DNA of 64,000 nt from Ruminococcus flavefaciens (GCF_900143025.1 NZ_FRCT01000006.1:127083-191082), one strand, 5' to 3'; counted from the first letter of the stretch, positions 35,941-44,777 are shown. Notes: a model not told the origin generated them from the sequence alone. Program-made: numbers and translations.

Positions 35941-37479
35941 CTATTTAAGTGGCAGGGTAAATGTAAACGTTGTGCCCTTGCCGATTTCACTTTCTGCCCA
36001 TATTCTGCCGCCGTGGGACTCCACTATGAACTTGCATATGAACAAGCCGAGTCCTGTGCCTGTTTCGGAGTGTTTACCCTTGTAGTATCGCTCCCAGATA
36101 TGAGGCATATCTTCTTCCGGGATACCGCTGCCTGTGTCCTTTACGATGACCTTGACGAAGCCCTCTTCTTCCTCGGCCTTGACGAGTATCGTGCCGTTTT
36201 TAGTGTGTTTCAGAGCATTAGAGATAAGATTGACGAATACCCTCTGCAATCTTGAGCTGTCGGCTTCGACCTTTGGCAATTCAAGCGGTATACGAAGTGC
36301 AAGGCGGTTATTGTTTTTGTTCAGGACTGAAAAATAGGTCTCAACAGTCTCACGTACTATACTCTCAATATCGCAGGGAGCAAGCTCGAGAACCATGCGT
36401 CCTTCCTCGATACGTGTTGCGTCGAGTATCTGTGTTACCATAAGAGCCATGCGGTTCGACTCTGAAGCTATACGCTTGAGCTTTTCCTGTACAAGGATTG
36501 TATTGCTGCCGTTGACAAGGTCGAGTTCAGCATTTTGTGCATAGCCTGACATTGCCGCAAGAGGAGTTTTGAGCTCATGTGAAGCGTCTGAGAGAAAGGC
36601 TGTTTTCATTCGGTTGGCTTCTTCGAGAGCTTCTTTTTCCTGCTGTGCACGGAGCTGTTCAAGCTCGATGGGATCGGCGATATATTCTGCTATTTTTCGG
36701 GTATAGATCAGACAGAGCAGGATTATGATTATCAATATCGCAGATATTATAAGAAATGCTCTTCGCATAGCACGGACATTTGTGTTATTTGCGGTATCTG
36801 CGTATTTATCTATGAATTGCTCGGAATAATTATCTATTTTTCCGCTGTCGTTGGTCGTTTTGATTATACAAAGCTTTATAGGCTGTTCGTCGCTCATATC
36901 ATAGACCGTATCAATACCTATTGATATATATGAATCCTCTCTCTTCATATATGATATGTTGAAGCCTGACTGTTTCAGCCATGTAACACCGTCAGTACAG
37001 CCCGGGTCACCTGCTTCGCTCTGACGGCGCTCATCAGTGTACAGATCATTCAGCAGCCATTCTGCATATTCCTGTGAATATCCGTTGGCACAGAAAAAGT
37101 AGTCGCCATGATATGCGATGATAACTTCGTCGTCTGTAAAATCCATTGTTTTATTCGTAGCGTTACAATATGAATCCAGCAGTGTGAGGCATTGTATCTC
37201 AAAGCCTTCCTGAGAGTATGTAGAATAGAAAAAGCGGCTTGCAAGATATGAGAGCCATTTTATAGAGTAATATGTATCGGTGGAGAGGATGTATTTCTGA
37301 TCTTCGTAATATACGTCTTTCATATCCTCGGAAAACTGCGTAAGGGCTTCTTTTTCCTTTGTTCTTATCTGCCGCGTAAAAAACGCGAATACAGCTCCCA
37401 TACATATCAGGAGCACAAACATGGAAACAAGTATCAATACAAATAATTTACGGCGAAGCTTAGATTCCTTTTTATTCAT
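35941..37479 (-). CDS. Membrane sensor histidine kinase
   Basis: The 512-residue protein starts behind AAAGGAGGCGATAAC. Transmembrane helix 1 is about 10-33 and helix 2 about 240-262. Between them an extracytoplasmic sensor domain (about 34-238) of unknown type contains several cysteines. The cytoplasmic part has the H-box SDASHELKTPLA and N-box NLISNALKHTKNG, then DTGSGIPEE and ETGTGLGLFICK. A HAMP domain is not evident. It is divergent from a response-regulator gene 90 bp away, its cognate partner. Its promoter carries an ATTACN-N4-TGTAAT palindrome shared with downstream lipoprotein and sortase operons, so it is likely autoregulated. The cell-envelope targets suggest it senses envelope state. 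Confidence 0.9.
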   Translation of the reverse strand: MNKKESKLRRKLFVLILVSMFVLLICMGAVFAFFTRQIRTKEKEALTQFSEDMKDVYYEDQKYILSTDTYYSIKWLSYLASRFFYSTYSQEGFEIQCLTLLDSYCNATNKTMDFTDDEVIIAYHGDYFFCANGYSQEYAEWLLNDLYTDERRQSEAGDPGCTDGVTWLKQSGFNISYMKREDSYISIGIDTVYDMSDEQPIKLCIIKTTNDSGKIDNYSEQFIDKYADTANNTNVRAMRRAFLIISAILIIIILLCLIYTRKIAEYIADPIELEQLRAQQEKEALEEANRMKTAFLSDASHELKTPLAAMSGYAQNAELDLVNGSNTILVQEKLKRIASESNRMALMVTQILDATRIEEGRMVLELAPCDIESIVRETVETYFSVLNKNNNRLALRIPLELPKVEADSSRLQRVFVNLISNALKHTKNGTILVKAEEEEGFVKVIVKDTGSGIPEEDMPHIWERYYKGKHSETGTGLGLFICKFIVESHGGRIWAESEIGKGTTFTFTLPLK

Positions 37480-37507
37480 GTTATCGCCTCCTTTATTGGC
37501 TGAATTT

Positions 37508-37556
37508 ATTATACCATATTTTTTCTTATAAGTGAACTAAATTACGAAATTGTAAT
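37508..37556 (-). promoter_or_regulatory. Histidine-kinase promoter with response-regulator operator
   Basis: The -10 TATAAT lies on the minus strand (37508-37513) and the -35 region is poor. The palindrome ATTACG-AAAT-TGTAAT (37541-37556, one mismatch) lies exactly 27 bp upstream of the -10 box, the same distance as at 38268 and 39836. Confidence 0.7.
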
Positions 37557-37569
37557 CAGGGGGATTTTT

Positions 37570-38256
37570 ATGTCACACATATTATTAGTAGAAGACGATT
37601 CCGATATCATGCGAATCAACCGCTCGTTTCTCGAAAACGAAGGATATACCGTTCATTGTGCGGATTCGGTGCAGACCGCTTCATTTATGCTGGAGGAGTG
37701 CGTTCCCGATCTTGTACTCCTTGACGTTATGCTTCCTGACGGAGACGGAATGGATTTCTGCAAGATACTCAGGCAGAAAACGAACGCGCCTGTGATCTTT
37801 CTTACTGCCCGCGATGAAAATGATGACGTAATAATGGGTTTTCGCAGCGGCGGCGACGATTACATAACCAAGCCATATGACCTTAATGTATTAAAGGCAC
37901 GTATAGAAGCTCAGCTCCGCCGAAATGCCAAGCAAGCTCCTCAGACACCGAAAATAGAATTTCCGTATCTTACGGTAGACCTTTTTGCAAGCTCTGCAAC
38001 ACTTGACGGCAATGAGTGCTCGCTTCCTCAGCGTGAGCTTCAGATACTGTATATGCTTGCTTCACGTTTGGGAGAGCGGATAAGCTACCGTGAGATATAC
38101 AAAAACATCTACGGCTGCGATGTCGAGGACAGTAAAAACACAATAAGAGTCAATATCTCCCGACTAAAAAAACACCTGAACATGGACGATATGAGCACAT
38201 ATGAAATAGCGTCTACCTCTGATGGTGAATATGTCCTCAGACGAATTATGTTCTGA
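37570..38256 (+). CDS. OmpR/PhoB-family response regulator
   Basis: The 228-residue protein has a receiver domain (1-115) with acidic pocket EDD (8-10), phospho-acceptor Asp in LVLLDVMLPD and conserved Lys in ITKPYD. A C-terminal winged helix (about 135-226) contains LPQRELQILYMLASRLGERISYREI and NTIRVNISRLKKHL. It pairs with the divergent kinase. It probably binds the ATTACA-N4-TGTAAT sites at 37541, 38268, 39817 and 39836. The 27-bp spacing to weak promoters fits activation. Start: ATG behind AGGGGGATTTTT. Confidence 0.9.
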   Translation: MSHILLVEDDSDIMRINRSFLENEGYTVHCADSVQTASFMLEECVPDLVLLDVMLPDGDGMDFCKILRQKTNAPVIFLTARDENDDVIMGFRSGGDDYITKPYDLNVLKARIEAQLRRNAKQAPQTPKIEFPYLTVDLFASSATLDGNECSLPQRELQILYMLASRLGERISYREIYKNIYGCDVEDSKNTIRVNISRLKKHLNMDDMSTYEIASTSDGEYVLRRIMF

Positions 38257-38267
38257 AAAACTTTCTG

Positions 38268-38316
38268 ATTACAGATTTGTAATTATGCAACACGGGCTCT
38301 GACGATATGATATAAT
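38268..38316 (+). promoter_or_regulatory. Lipoprotein-operon promoter with response-regulator operator
   Basis: Perfect palindrome ATTACA-GATT-TGTAAT at 38268-38283 and -10 TATAAT at 38311-38316, separated by 27 bp. No good -35 is present, which suggests a promoter needing the activator. Confidence 0.75.
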
Positions 38317-38373
38317 GACATTGTAAACAGAGATCAATCGGTTCTCTGAATGAAAAATAAAGGAGAGTTTATT

Positions 38374-39195
38374 ATGAAAAAATTAGTTACTTGTCTTGCA
38401 ATACTTACAATGATGTCCGCAATGGTATCATGCGGAAAAACAGAATCAGACGGAACAGGCGAAAAAGTATCGGCTAAAACAACAACTTCTTCGTCCCAAA
38501 CAACTACTGCCGCAGCAACAGCTGCTTCCAAGGAAGAGAAAAAGGCAGAAAATACCACATCTGCTGATGTAACAGATAAAGTAAAAACTACAGATAAAGC
38601 AGAAGCTCCTGCAAAGGAAGCTGAAAAGGAACCGCTGGTTTTAAAAGAAAGCGATCGTTTATTCGGCGGATACGTTGCCACCGATTCAGGCGACCTTAAC
38701 CTGAGAGAAGAGCCTTTTACAACAGCGGCAATAATCGGTTCAATACCGAACGGAACTCAGATAGACGTCTACTCATGCGGAAAATCAGGCTGGTACGCTG
38801 CGAGCTTTAACGGCAAAACAGGCTATATAAGTGCAAATTATATCAAGGAGATACCTGCATATGATATGTCGTATGCAATTACTGACATAAGTGAGCTTGT
38901 TGGTCAGTGGAAATATCAGATAGCTCCCGAAGGCATGAATATTACAGCAGGAGCGATCGACAACGGCATTATAGATATAAGATCCGACAGTACATACGTT
39001 TATACCGACCTTGACGGCAATACACATTCGGGTACGGTAAAGGTAGAGTATGATACATTCGCCGGAGATTATAATGTTCCGTACTTTGCTTTCTACGAGG
39101 GTGATACGTTCTTTATCGGCTGTTACTGCCATGATACACATTCCGACGTATATATGACAGGCAACGGCGGTATGTCTCAGATAGTTCGTAATTAA
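38374..39195 (+). CDS. SH3-domain lipoprotein with WKYQIA-type domain
   Basis: The ATG at 38374 follows AAAGGAGAGTTTATT (273 residues). A lipobox (MSAMVSCG) leads into a Thr/Ala/Lys-rich spacer (about 25-95). A bacterial SH3 domain (about 103-165, DLNLREEPFTTAAIIGSIPN, GKTGYISANYI) follows. The C-terminal domain of about 100 residues (VGQWKYQIAPEGMN...TYVYTDLDGNTH...NGGMSQIVRN) recurs nearly identically in the LPQTG protein at 39948. SH3b domains in lipoproteins usually bind peptidoglycan or wall peptides. It is first of a two-gene operon under the response-regulator operator. Confidence 0.85.
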   Translation: MKKLVTCLAILTMMSAMVSCGKTESDGTGEKVSAKTTTSSSQTTTAAATAASKEEKKAENTTSADVTDKVKTTDKAEAPAKEAEKEPLVLKESDRLFGGYVATDSGDLNLREEPFTTAAIIGSIPNGTQIDVYSCGKSGWYAASFNGKTGYISANYIKEIPAYDMSYAITDISELVGQWKYQIAPEGMNITAGAIDNGIIDIRSDSTYVYTDLDGNTHSGTVKVEYDTFAGDYNVPYFAFYEGDTFFIGCYCHDTHSDVYMTGNGGMSQIVRN

Positions 39196-39223
39196 AGAAA
39201 TATCCGCAAAGAGGAGAAGCATT

Positions 39224-39766
39224 ATGAAAAAAACAGTTTCCTGCCTTATGATACTTGCAATGATCTTTTCGGGAGTATCATGCGGCGGCTCAGGCTCGGA
39301 GAAATCCGAAGTACAGACAACAACAAAGCAGACTGCACCGCCGAAATATCCTGAAGCGACCGAATCATTCCCTGTTGAAATAAACGCCGACAGCTTTATC
39401 GGTGAATGGTCAAGCGGCAAGAACAGGATAATAATAGAGAAAAGCGGCGACGGATATATCGCTGATATTGAATGGCGCATAGGTCCGGGAGAATTTCTTA
39501 AGGATTATAAGCTGAACTATAAATGCGTGTATAATGAAACAGACTTGACAATGGCTTGCAGTGATGGAGTATTGTTTGAAACGGAATATTTTGATGATGG
39601 TACAACTGCTGAAAAACAGGTGTATGACGACGGAACGGCAATATTCAGGATCAGTGTGGAAACGCGCGAATGGCAAGGTAAGGAGCTGCATGAATATACG
39701 CTTTTATGGTTTGACGATAAGGACGATAGTTTTCGTGACTGGGAGTTCGTTAAAACCACTTTATAA
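39224..39766 (+). CDS. Lipoprotein with single beta-sheet domain, regulon member
   Basis: The 180-residue lipoprotein (lipobox FSGVSCG) starts behind AGAGGAGAAGCATT, 28 bp after the SH3 lipoprotein, so it is co-transcribed. After a short Thr-rich spacer comes one beta-rich domain of about 115 residues (FIGEWSSGKNRIIIEKSGDGY...). Its opening (F.GEW..) resembles, at low level, the VGQWKYQ and VGHWKYQ domains of its neighbours, so it may be a distant member of the same fold. Family unknown. Confidence 0.8.
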   Translation: MKKTVSCLMILAMIFSGVSCGGSGSEKSEVQTTTKQTAPPKYPEATESFPVEINADSFIGEWSSGKNRIIIEKSGDGYIADIEWRIGPGEFLKDYKLNYKCVYNETDLTMACSDGVLFETEYFDDGTTAEKQVYDDGTAIFRISVETREWQGKELHEYTLLWFDDKDDSFRDWEFVKTTL

Positions 39767-39773
39767 GAAAAAA

Positions 39774-39804
39774 GGCAGTTCACAGTTCATGCGAACTGTC
39801 TTTT
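39774..39804 (+). terminator. Terminator of the lipoprotein operon
   Basis: Imperfect stem GGCAGTTC/GAACTGTC (39774-39800) followed by TTTTT. Confidence 0.75.
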
Positions 39805-39816
39805 TCATATTTAACG

Positions 39817-39884
39817 ATTACATAATTGTAATTGAATTACAGTTTTGTAATTCTGCGCACAGAGTGAAAAAAGTATGCTATTAT
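39817..39884 (+). promoter_or_regulatory. Surface-protein/sortase promoter with two response-regulator operators
   Basis: Two perfect palindromes, ATTACA-TAAT-TGTAAT (39817-39832) and ATTACA-GTTT-TGTAAT (39836-39851), start 19 bp apart. The -10 TATTAT (39879-39884) lies 27 bp from the second site, matching the two other sites. Confidence 0.75.
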
Positions 39885-39947
39885 ATAATCACAGAAAGGC
39901 ACACAGCCGAACAAACAAATTAATTTAAAATTACGGAGGTAATAATT

Positions 39948-41546
39948 ATGAAAAAAATGATCTCGTGTATCGCTTCACTTGCATTAATAGCAGCGATCCC
40001 TTCCACAGCAGCTTTTGCAGCAGATATTGAACCGGCATCAGAGCCGATAGCAGTTGTATCAACTGATGAAAAAACAGATATAAGTAATATCGTAGGTCAT
40101 TGGAAATATCAGATAGCTGAAGAAGGAAAGAACGTTACATCAAATGTGACCGACAGTGGCTTTATTGACGTAAAAGATGACGGCACATATGTCTACACAG
40201 ACCTTGATGGCAATACTCATACAGGTACGGTAAGAGTGGATTACGATACATTCGGAGGCACTGACCATGTTCCGTTCTTTGCTTTCTATGAGGGCGATAA
40301 GTTCTTTGTTGGCTGTTACTGCGACCAGAATGACAGAGATGTTTATATTACAGGCAACGGCGGTATGTCTCAGCTTGTACGCGAAGCACAGAGCAATGAC
40401 AGCTCGGAAAAAAATGCAGTTCCCGAGATATTAGACGAAAAAAATGCTGACAAAAAAGAAATAGCAGTTTCAAAAATGGAGGACTTCAATACCATAATGG
40501 CGATCATGAACGCAAGTCCCATGTACACAGTAGTTGACGCTGTTGTAAACGATCATGTACTTGTAACAGACGAAAGATTTACTAATATCGCTGATTTCAA
40601 GAACTTTATCGCCGATACTGTTACAGGTGATCTCAGAGACAGATTTATCAATGAGTGTGATGAATGCTTCACTGAATACGACGGATCACTCTACGTAAAA
40701 ACAGTTGGCCGTTCATTTTTCAATTTTGAAACAGAATATGGAATAGCTGTTATTGATCCAGCTATGGACGGATTTTCAGCATTGACAATTGGCGGAAATC
40801 AGCTTTTCGGCAACGGCAAGGCAGACTTCAGATCAGAGGACGGCAAATGGAAGATAAGCAACTATGAATATGGCGAATGGCGCGATATCATGGCAGTTGA
40901 AAGCTACGATTTTTCAAGTGTTGCAGGAATCTGGTATGAGGATACCGAAGGAAGCAGCAGTGTTTTCAATATCAGAACAGACGGCAAATTCACATATTCC
41001 TACGATGGCGGTTCTGATTTCGGTACGCTGCAGCCTATGTACTGGCTGAATGAGAATGAAGAGAAAATAATAGGTCTTGAGCTTGTTAATAACAGCGAAA
41101 TGTCTTTCCATGCAGGCTTTAAGGCTCCTGAAGAGAGTCCGTGCAATGACATTTATTTAGAGCAGGAAGGCAGCTCAGTACATTTTATTCGTCACGAAGA
41201 ACCGGGCAAGTACACTGTTGAACAGCTCTCTGACATGGCTGCAAAGGATTACGAGGAAAAGACAGGTGTCAGACCTGCGAATACACTGCCAATGATAAAT
41301 GCAGATGATTCGGTAACTGTAGCGCTTTACGATGAAAACAAGGAGCCTTTCGACGCATACATTCTTGATCCTGATACAGGTAAAGGCGAGATCCACTCAG
41401 ACAAGAGCGCTGTCAACCTCCCGCAGACAGGCAATAATTCACTTGGAACAGCAGGAATGGCTGCCGCAGCAATGATGTTCACTATTGCAGGTGCATTTGC
41501 TGTAGTAAAGTCAGGATTGCTTCGTAAGAAAGAAAATGAAGAATAA
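39948..41546 (+). CDS. LPQTG sortase-anchored surface protein
   Basis: The 532-residue protein starts behind ACGGAGGTAATAATT. It has a signal peptide (1-25, ends AAFAAD). A WKYQIA-type domain (about 45-145) is nearly identical to the end of the SH3 lipoprotein. A middle region (about 175-320) and a second beta domain (about 322-410, VAGIWYEDTEGSSSVFNI) follow. The C-terminal sorting signal has LPQTG, a hydrophobic helix and RKKENEE. The last 11 bp overlap the sortase gene, so protein and anchoring enzyme are made together. The operator-promoter upstream places both under the two-component system. The ligand of the surface domains is unknown. Confidence 0.9.
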   Translation: MKKMISCIASLALIAAIPSTAAFAADIEPASEPIAVVSTDEKTDISNIVGHWKYQIAEEGKNVTSNVTDSGFIDVKDDGTYVYTDLDGNTHTGTVRVDYDTFGGTDHVPFFAFYEGDKFFVGCYCDQNDRDVYITGNGGMSQLVREAQSNDSSEKNAVPEILDEKNADKKEIAVSKMEDFNTIMAIMNASPMYTVVDAVVNDHVLVTDERFTNIADFKNFIADTVTGDLRDRFINECDECFTEYDGSLYVKTVGRSFFNFETEYGIAVIDPAMDGFSALTIGGNQLFGNGKADFRSEDGKWKISNYEYGEWRDIMAVESYDFSSVAGIWYEDTEGSSSVFNIRTDGKFTYSYDGGSDFGTLQPMYWLNENEEKIIGLELVNNSEMSFHAGFKAPEESPCNDIYLEQEGSSVHFIRHEEPGKYTVEQLSDMAAKDYEEKTGVRPANTLPMINADDSVTVALYDENKEPFDAYILDPDTGKGEIHSDKSAVNLPQTGNNSLGTAGMAAAAMMFTIAGAFAVVKSGLLRKKENEE

Positions 41547-42078
41547 TAGTACAGCTGATATCGGACAAAAGAAAGACAGAAAGCAGTGGGTCCTGTTTAT
41601 AACAGGGCTCATTGCAATAATTATCGGGGTAAGTATTCTTGGCTTTTTCGGTGTCAGAAAAATATATCGTGAGTATCAGAAGCAAAAGCTCATGCGCGAA
41701 AATCCTGTAGTAGAGATAGCTGATCTGAAAATAAAGGCTCCCATATTGGAGGGAACTGATAATAAGACCATATCACGAGCAGTCGGACATTTCATTGGAA
41801 CAGGCGACTTCGGCAAAGGTAATTACTGTATTGCAGGTCACAGCAGTACTATCTACAAGGAGTATTTCAATAACCTCAAAAAAATTAAAGTCGGAATGGA
41901 AATAACGCTGTATGACAAGCAGAAGAACAGCTATGTTTATGCTGTGACTGACAGCTTTATCGTAGATCCCGATGAAACATGGGTGCTTGATGACTTCGGA
42001 GATAACAGGATAACTGTGATCACCTGTACCGATGACGGTAAACAGCGTCAGGTGGTAGTCGGAAAAATGCTGAACTGA
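41536..42078 (+). CDS. Dedicated sortase
   Basis: The 180-residue protein has an N-terminal transmembrane helix (about 20-42) and a sortase domain. The catalytic histidine lies in CIAGHSS, the cysteine in ITVITCTD, and an arginine in KQRQVVV. It is short and its class cannot be fixed with confidence. Its gene overlaps the LPQTG gene, so that protein is the probable substrate. It would join LPQTG proteins to the wall outside the membrane. The SPKTG protein at 11271 may or may not be a substrate. Confidence 0.9.
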   Translation: MKNNSTADIGQKKDRKQWVLFITGLIAIIIGVSILGFFGVRKIYREYQKQKLMRENPVVEIADLKIKAPILEGTDNKTISRAVGHFIGTGDFGKGNYCIAGHSSTIYKEYFNNLKKIKVGMEITLYDKQKNSYVYAVTDSFIVDPDETWVLDDFGDNRITVITCTDDGKQRQVVVGKMLN

Positions 42079-42233
42079 AGAATACAGCGGCGCATAACTT
42101 ATATCATTGATAATGGTATATAAGTGATGAGTTTCTCCAAAAATGTATCAGATAAAACATATTCTTGTAATAAAAAGTAAAAAACACGAATATCATACAG
42201 TAACTAAACGCAGAAGCGGAAGGAGAAACATAA

Positions 42234-42968
42234 ATGAGAAAAGTCCACAGAAAGATAGTAAGCGGAGCATTGCTTTGCGGCTGCGCGGTATTCACATTAT
42301 ACGGAGCATCTCGCATAGCCGAAAAAGCAGAAAACGGAGCACTTCCCGTATCACTCACAGACCTTGACAGCGAACCGCCTGTTATCGTACTTGATGCAGG
42401 TCACGGCGGCATAGACGGAGGCTGTACATCGGCGGAGGGAGTTCCCGAAAAGGGGATAAACCTTGATATATTGCTGAAGCTAAGGGATATGCTTGAAGTA
42501 AACGGCTTTGAAGTAAGGGTGACGAGAGACACTGACCGTTCCATACATGATGAGGGGATAGAGGGCATAGCTGCGCAGAAAAGCTCAGACATGGACAACA
42601 GGCTTGCAATATTCAACGAGAGCGATAATGCAGTATGTATCTCCATACATCAGAACCAGTTTACAGACCCGAAATACAGCGGTGCGCAGATGTTTTACTC
42701 GGGGAGCAACAGCACCAGTGAAGCCCTTGCACGGGCATTGCAGGCGAAATTCAGGGAATATTTGCAGCCTGAAAACGAACGTGAGATAAAGCTTTGCGGA
42801 AAGGAGCTTTTTCTCTGCTATTACAGCAATAACCCTACGGTAATGGCGGAATGTGGCTTTTTATCCAATCCCGAGGAGGCAGCGCTGCTGAATACCGAAG
42901 AATATCGTACAAAGGTGGCGTTCACACTTTTTTCGGGGATAAATGATTTTGTGAACAGGAAGAAATAA
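42234..42968 (+). CDS. N-acetylmuramoyl-L-alanine amidase (Amidase_3, CwlD-like)
   Basis: The 244-residue protein starts at the ATG behind AAGGAGAAACATAA. A membrane helix near the N-terminus (about 8-28) precedes an Amidase_3 domain (about 45-240). The zinc ligands fit: H in LDAGHGG, E in VPEKGINL and H in SIHQN. The catalytic Glu lies in MAECGFLSN. The length and layout match CwlD-type enzymes, which remove stem peptides from peptidoglycan, in Bacillus to form spore-cortex muramic lactam. A vegetative wall role is equally possible. It is separated from the sortase operon by 155 bp that contain no clear terminator. Confidence 0.9.
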   Translation: MRKVHRKIVSGALLCGCAVFTLYGASRIAEKAENGALPVSLTDLDSEPPVIVLDAGHGGIDGGCTSAEGVPEKGINLDILLKLRDMLEVNGFEVRVTRDTDRSIHDEGIEGIAAQKSSDMDNRLAIFNESDNAVCISIHQNQFTDPKYSGAQMFYSGSNSTSEALARALQAKFREYLQPENEREIKLCGKELFLCYYSNNPTVMAECGFLSNPEEAALLNTEEYRTKVAFTLFSGINDFVNRKK

Positions 42969-43049
42969 AAGTTTACAGATAGTTCGCAGATGGGATTGCT
43001 GCATAAAATAGATATGCACAGGCGATTGTTGAGCAAATTTGTGAAAAAT

Positions 43050-43086
43050 AGTGACGAATGTCATTGAAGCAGTGACATTTGTCACT
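43050..43086 (+). promoter_or_regulatory. Tandem AGTGACA-WW-TGTCACT operator
   Basis: The perfect palindrome AGTGACA-TT-TGTCACT (43071-43086) is preceded 21 bp earlier by an imperfect copy, AGTGACG-AA-TGTCATT (43050-43065). A -10-like TAAAAT follows at 43110. The same arrangement lies before the gene at 47073. Confidence 0.65.
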
Positions 43087-43204
43087 TGTTTTTTTGAGTG
43101 TTTGTATGTTAAAATATACACATATTAAGCCTTGGGGGGCGAAAAATCGTTTACGGTACCGAATGTTTTTTATATTTATTTTATTTTTAAGGCGGAATTC
43201 TGAG

Positions 43205-44215
43205 ATGAGAAGCTTTAAAACAAAAGCATTATGTTTACTTTCAAGTGCGGTTCTTCTGTGTGGAGCAAGCAGCATGACCGCAAATGCGGCAAACGGTATT
43301 GTTGGTTCAACTCCGAGAGTGCCGGCTGTTACTGTTTTTTCAGCAGGCAACTATTATCTTGATAAGACAAATATTGAAATAGAAAGCGGCAAGACCGCTG
43401 TTATCAATGCCAAAAAATCTTCAAGCTTTACATTGCCTGCAAATTCTACAGTAAGCTATCAGTGGTATAAGAACGGCAGTGCTTTAAGCGGCGAAACAAA
43501 GAGCTATCTGACTGTTTCTGCGGCAGGGACCTATTACTGCGAGGTAACTGTAAAGCAAAAGGTGACTATCTATGTGGGAGTAAAAAAACAAACAGCATAT
43601 AAAACCAAAACATATACTACAGGCAATGCTACAGTTACAGTGTATGAAAAGCTCCAAATAACTGAACAGTCGGGCGACAGAATGATTAATTCAAGCACAG
43701 GTTTTATCGGTGTATCTGTAAGTGTTAAGGGCGGAAAGGCACCATATACATACGAATGGACAAGAAACGGCGAAAAATACGGTGTTAATAGTTCACAGGT
43801 AGCCGCTTGTTATGCTGGCACATATAAGTGTAAGATAACAGACAGCAGAGGCACAACAGTGACAAGCAGGAATATAAATGTAAGCTATGAGCCGCTTAAA
43901 TTCTCAAAGGATTTCCCTGAATGGATAAGTTATGCTAATAATTTTAAAGACTTAAGCGTGATAGGCGGTACAGGTAAATATACATATGATTGGTATGTAT
44001 GGGACTGTGCAACTGCTGAGTGGAAAGACAAAAATCTTCATACATTAAATGGTGGTGATGTATGGGTGCAAGGAGATCCATATATTATAACAGGATATAA
44101 TGATTTTAATGGCAGATTTTTTGGATATTCTTATTACAAATGCGTGGTAAAATCCGTTGATACTAAAGGAAATGTTGTTGCAACTATTGAAGGATATACA
44201 AAAAAGCAGTGGTAA
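43205..44215 (+). CDS. Secreted Ig-like-domain protein
   Basis: The ATG at 43205, behind AAGGCGG, gives 336 residues; in-frame codons upstream lack a site. The signal peptide ends near ANAAN (about 28). Two to three Ig-like beta domains follow. One shows SYQWYKNGSAL..AAGTYYCEV (about 80-120), the next YTYEWTRNGEKYG..AGTYKCKI (about 180-225), and the last is about 240-336. It has no anchor or dockerin. Its promoter holds the tandem AGTGACA operator. Confidence 0.8.
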   Translation: MRSFKTKALCLLSSAVLLCGASSMTANAANGIVGSTPRVPAVTVFSAGNYYLDKTNIEIESGKTAVINAKKSSSFTLPANSTVSYQWYKNGSALSGETKSYLTVSAAGTYYCEVTVKQKVTIYVGVKKQTAYKTKTYTTGNATVTVYEKLQITEQSGDRMINSSTGFIGVSVSVKGGKAPYTYEWTRNGEKYGVNSSQVAACYAGTYKCKITDSRGTTVTSRNINVSYEPLKFSKDFPEWISYANNFKDLSVIGGTGKYTYDWYVWDCATAEWKDKNLHTLNGGDVWVQGDPYIITGYNDFNGRFFGYSYYKCVVKSVDTKGNVVATIEGYTKKQW

Positions 44216-44222
44216 AATACTG

Positions 44223-44256
44223 AAAAAAGCTCCCTTTTACAATAAGGGAGCTTTTT
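44223..44256 (+). terminator. Terminator after the Ig-like protein gene
   Basis: Stem AAAAAAGCTCCCTT/AAGGGAGCTTTTTT with a 6-nt loop. Confidence 0.9.
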
Positions 44257-44276
44257 TGCGTAAAACGGGCTTAGTT

Positions 44277-44345
44277 CTAATCACTAATAACTAATCACTA
44301 ATCACTTGCGGGCGGCGGAACGCCGCCCCTACAGGCTAACGGCTT
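44277..44345. repeat. Intergenic repeat: TAATCACTAA tandem plus GC hairpin
   Basis: Three near-copies of CTAATCACTAAT/CTAATAACTAAT are followed by GGGCGGCG-GAA-CGCCGCCC and CCTACAGGCTAACGGC. The last piece matches 216-234 (inverted) and 58284-58302. Confidence 0.7.
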
Positions 44346-44598
44346 ATTTCTGCGCTTCGTAAGCCTCGCGCACAGCGATACAGAGCTGATCTGCGCATGA
44401 AGTAGGTCTTTGACCGCAGGTGTTGCCCTTGACCTTAGCCTCGATCTCCTCGACAGTCCAGCCGTCAAGAATTTTTGCGATAGCCTTGAGGTTGCCGTTG
44501 CAGCCGCCTACGAAAACGATATTTGTTATAACGTTGCCCTAAATATGAAAGCGTATTTACTGAGAACAGACCATTTTTGTCTTGTAAGTGTAATCCAT
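44344..44598 (-). pseudogene. TSCPD-domain protein (TIGR03905-like) with two in-frame stops
   Basis: The ATG at 44598 follows AAGGAGGATAATT. The 85-codon frame to the stop at 44344 reads as a complete TSCPD protein: MDYTYKTKMVCSQ..., IVFVGGCNGNLKAIAKILDG, WTVEEIEAKVKGNTCGQRPT, SCADQLCIAVREAYEAQK. Stop codons interrupt it at codon 14 (TAA, 44557-44559) and codon 20 (TAG, 44539-44541). There is no frameshift. The TSCPD residues and cysteines are intact, so the decay looks recent, unless stops are read through or are sequencing errors. Confidence 0.75.
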
Positions 44599-44748
44599 AA
44601 TTATCCTCCTTATAATGTGTGAGCGGTTGTTAATTGAGCTTGTCTTGATTTTATACCATAAATCATTTTTTGTCAACAGACGTTTGCTGAAAACTTTGTG
44701 AAAACTCGTTATATGACGAAATTGTTATTATTTACTGCAAAAAGAATG

Positions 44749-44777
44749 TTTACAAACTGAGAAAAATATGATATTAT
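44749..44777 (+). promoter_or_regulatory. Promoter of the GH25 gene
   Basis: -35 TTTACA at 44749-44754, 17 bp, -10 TATTAT at 44772-44777. Confidence 0.7.
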
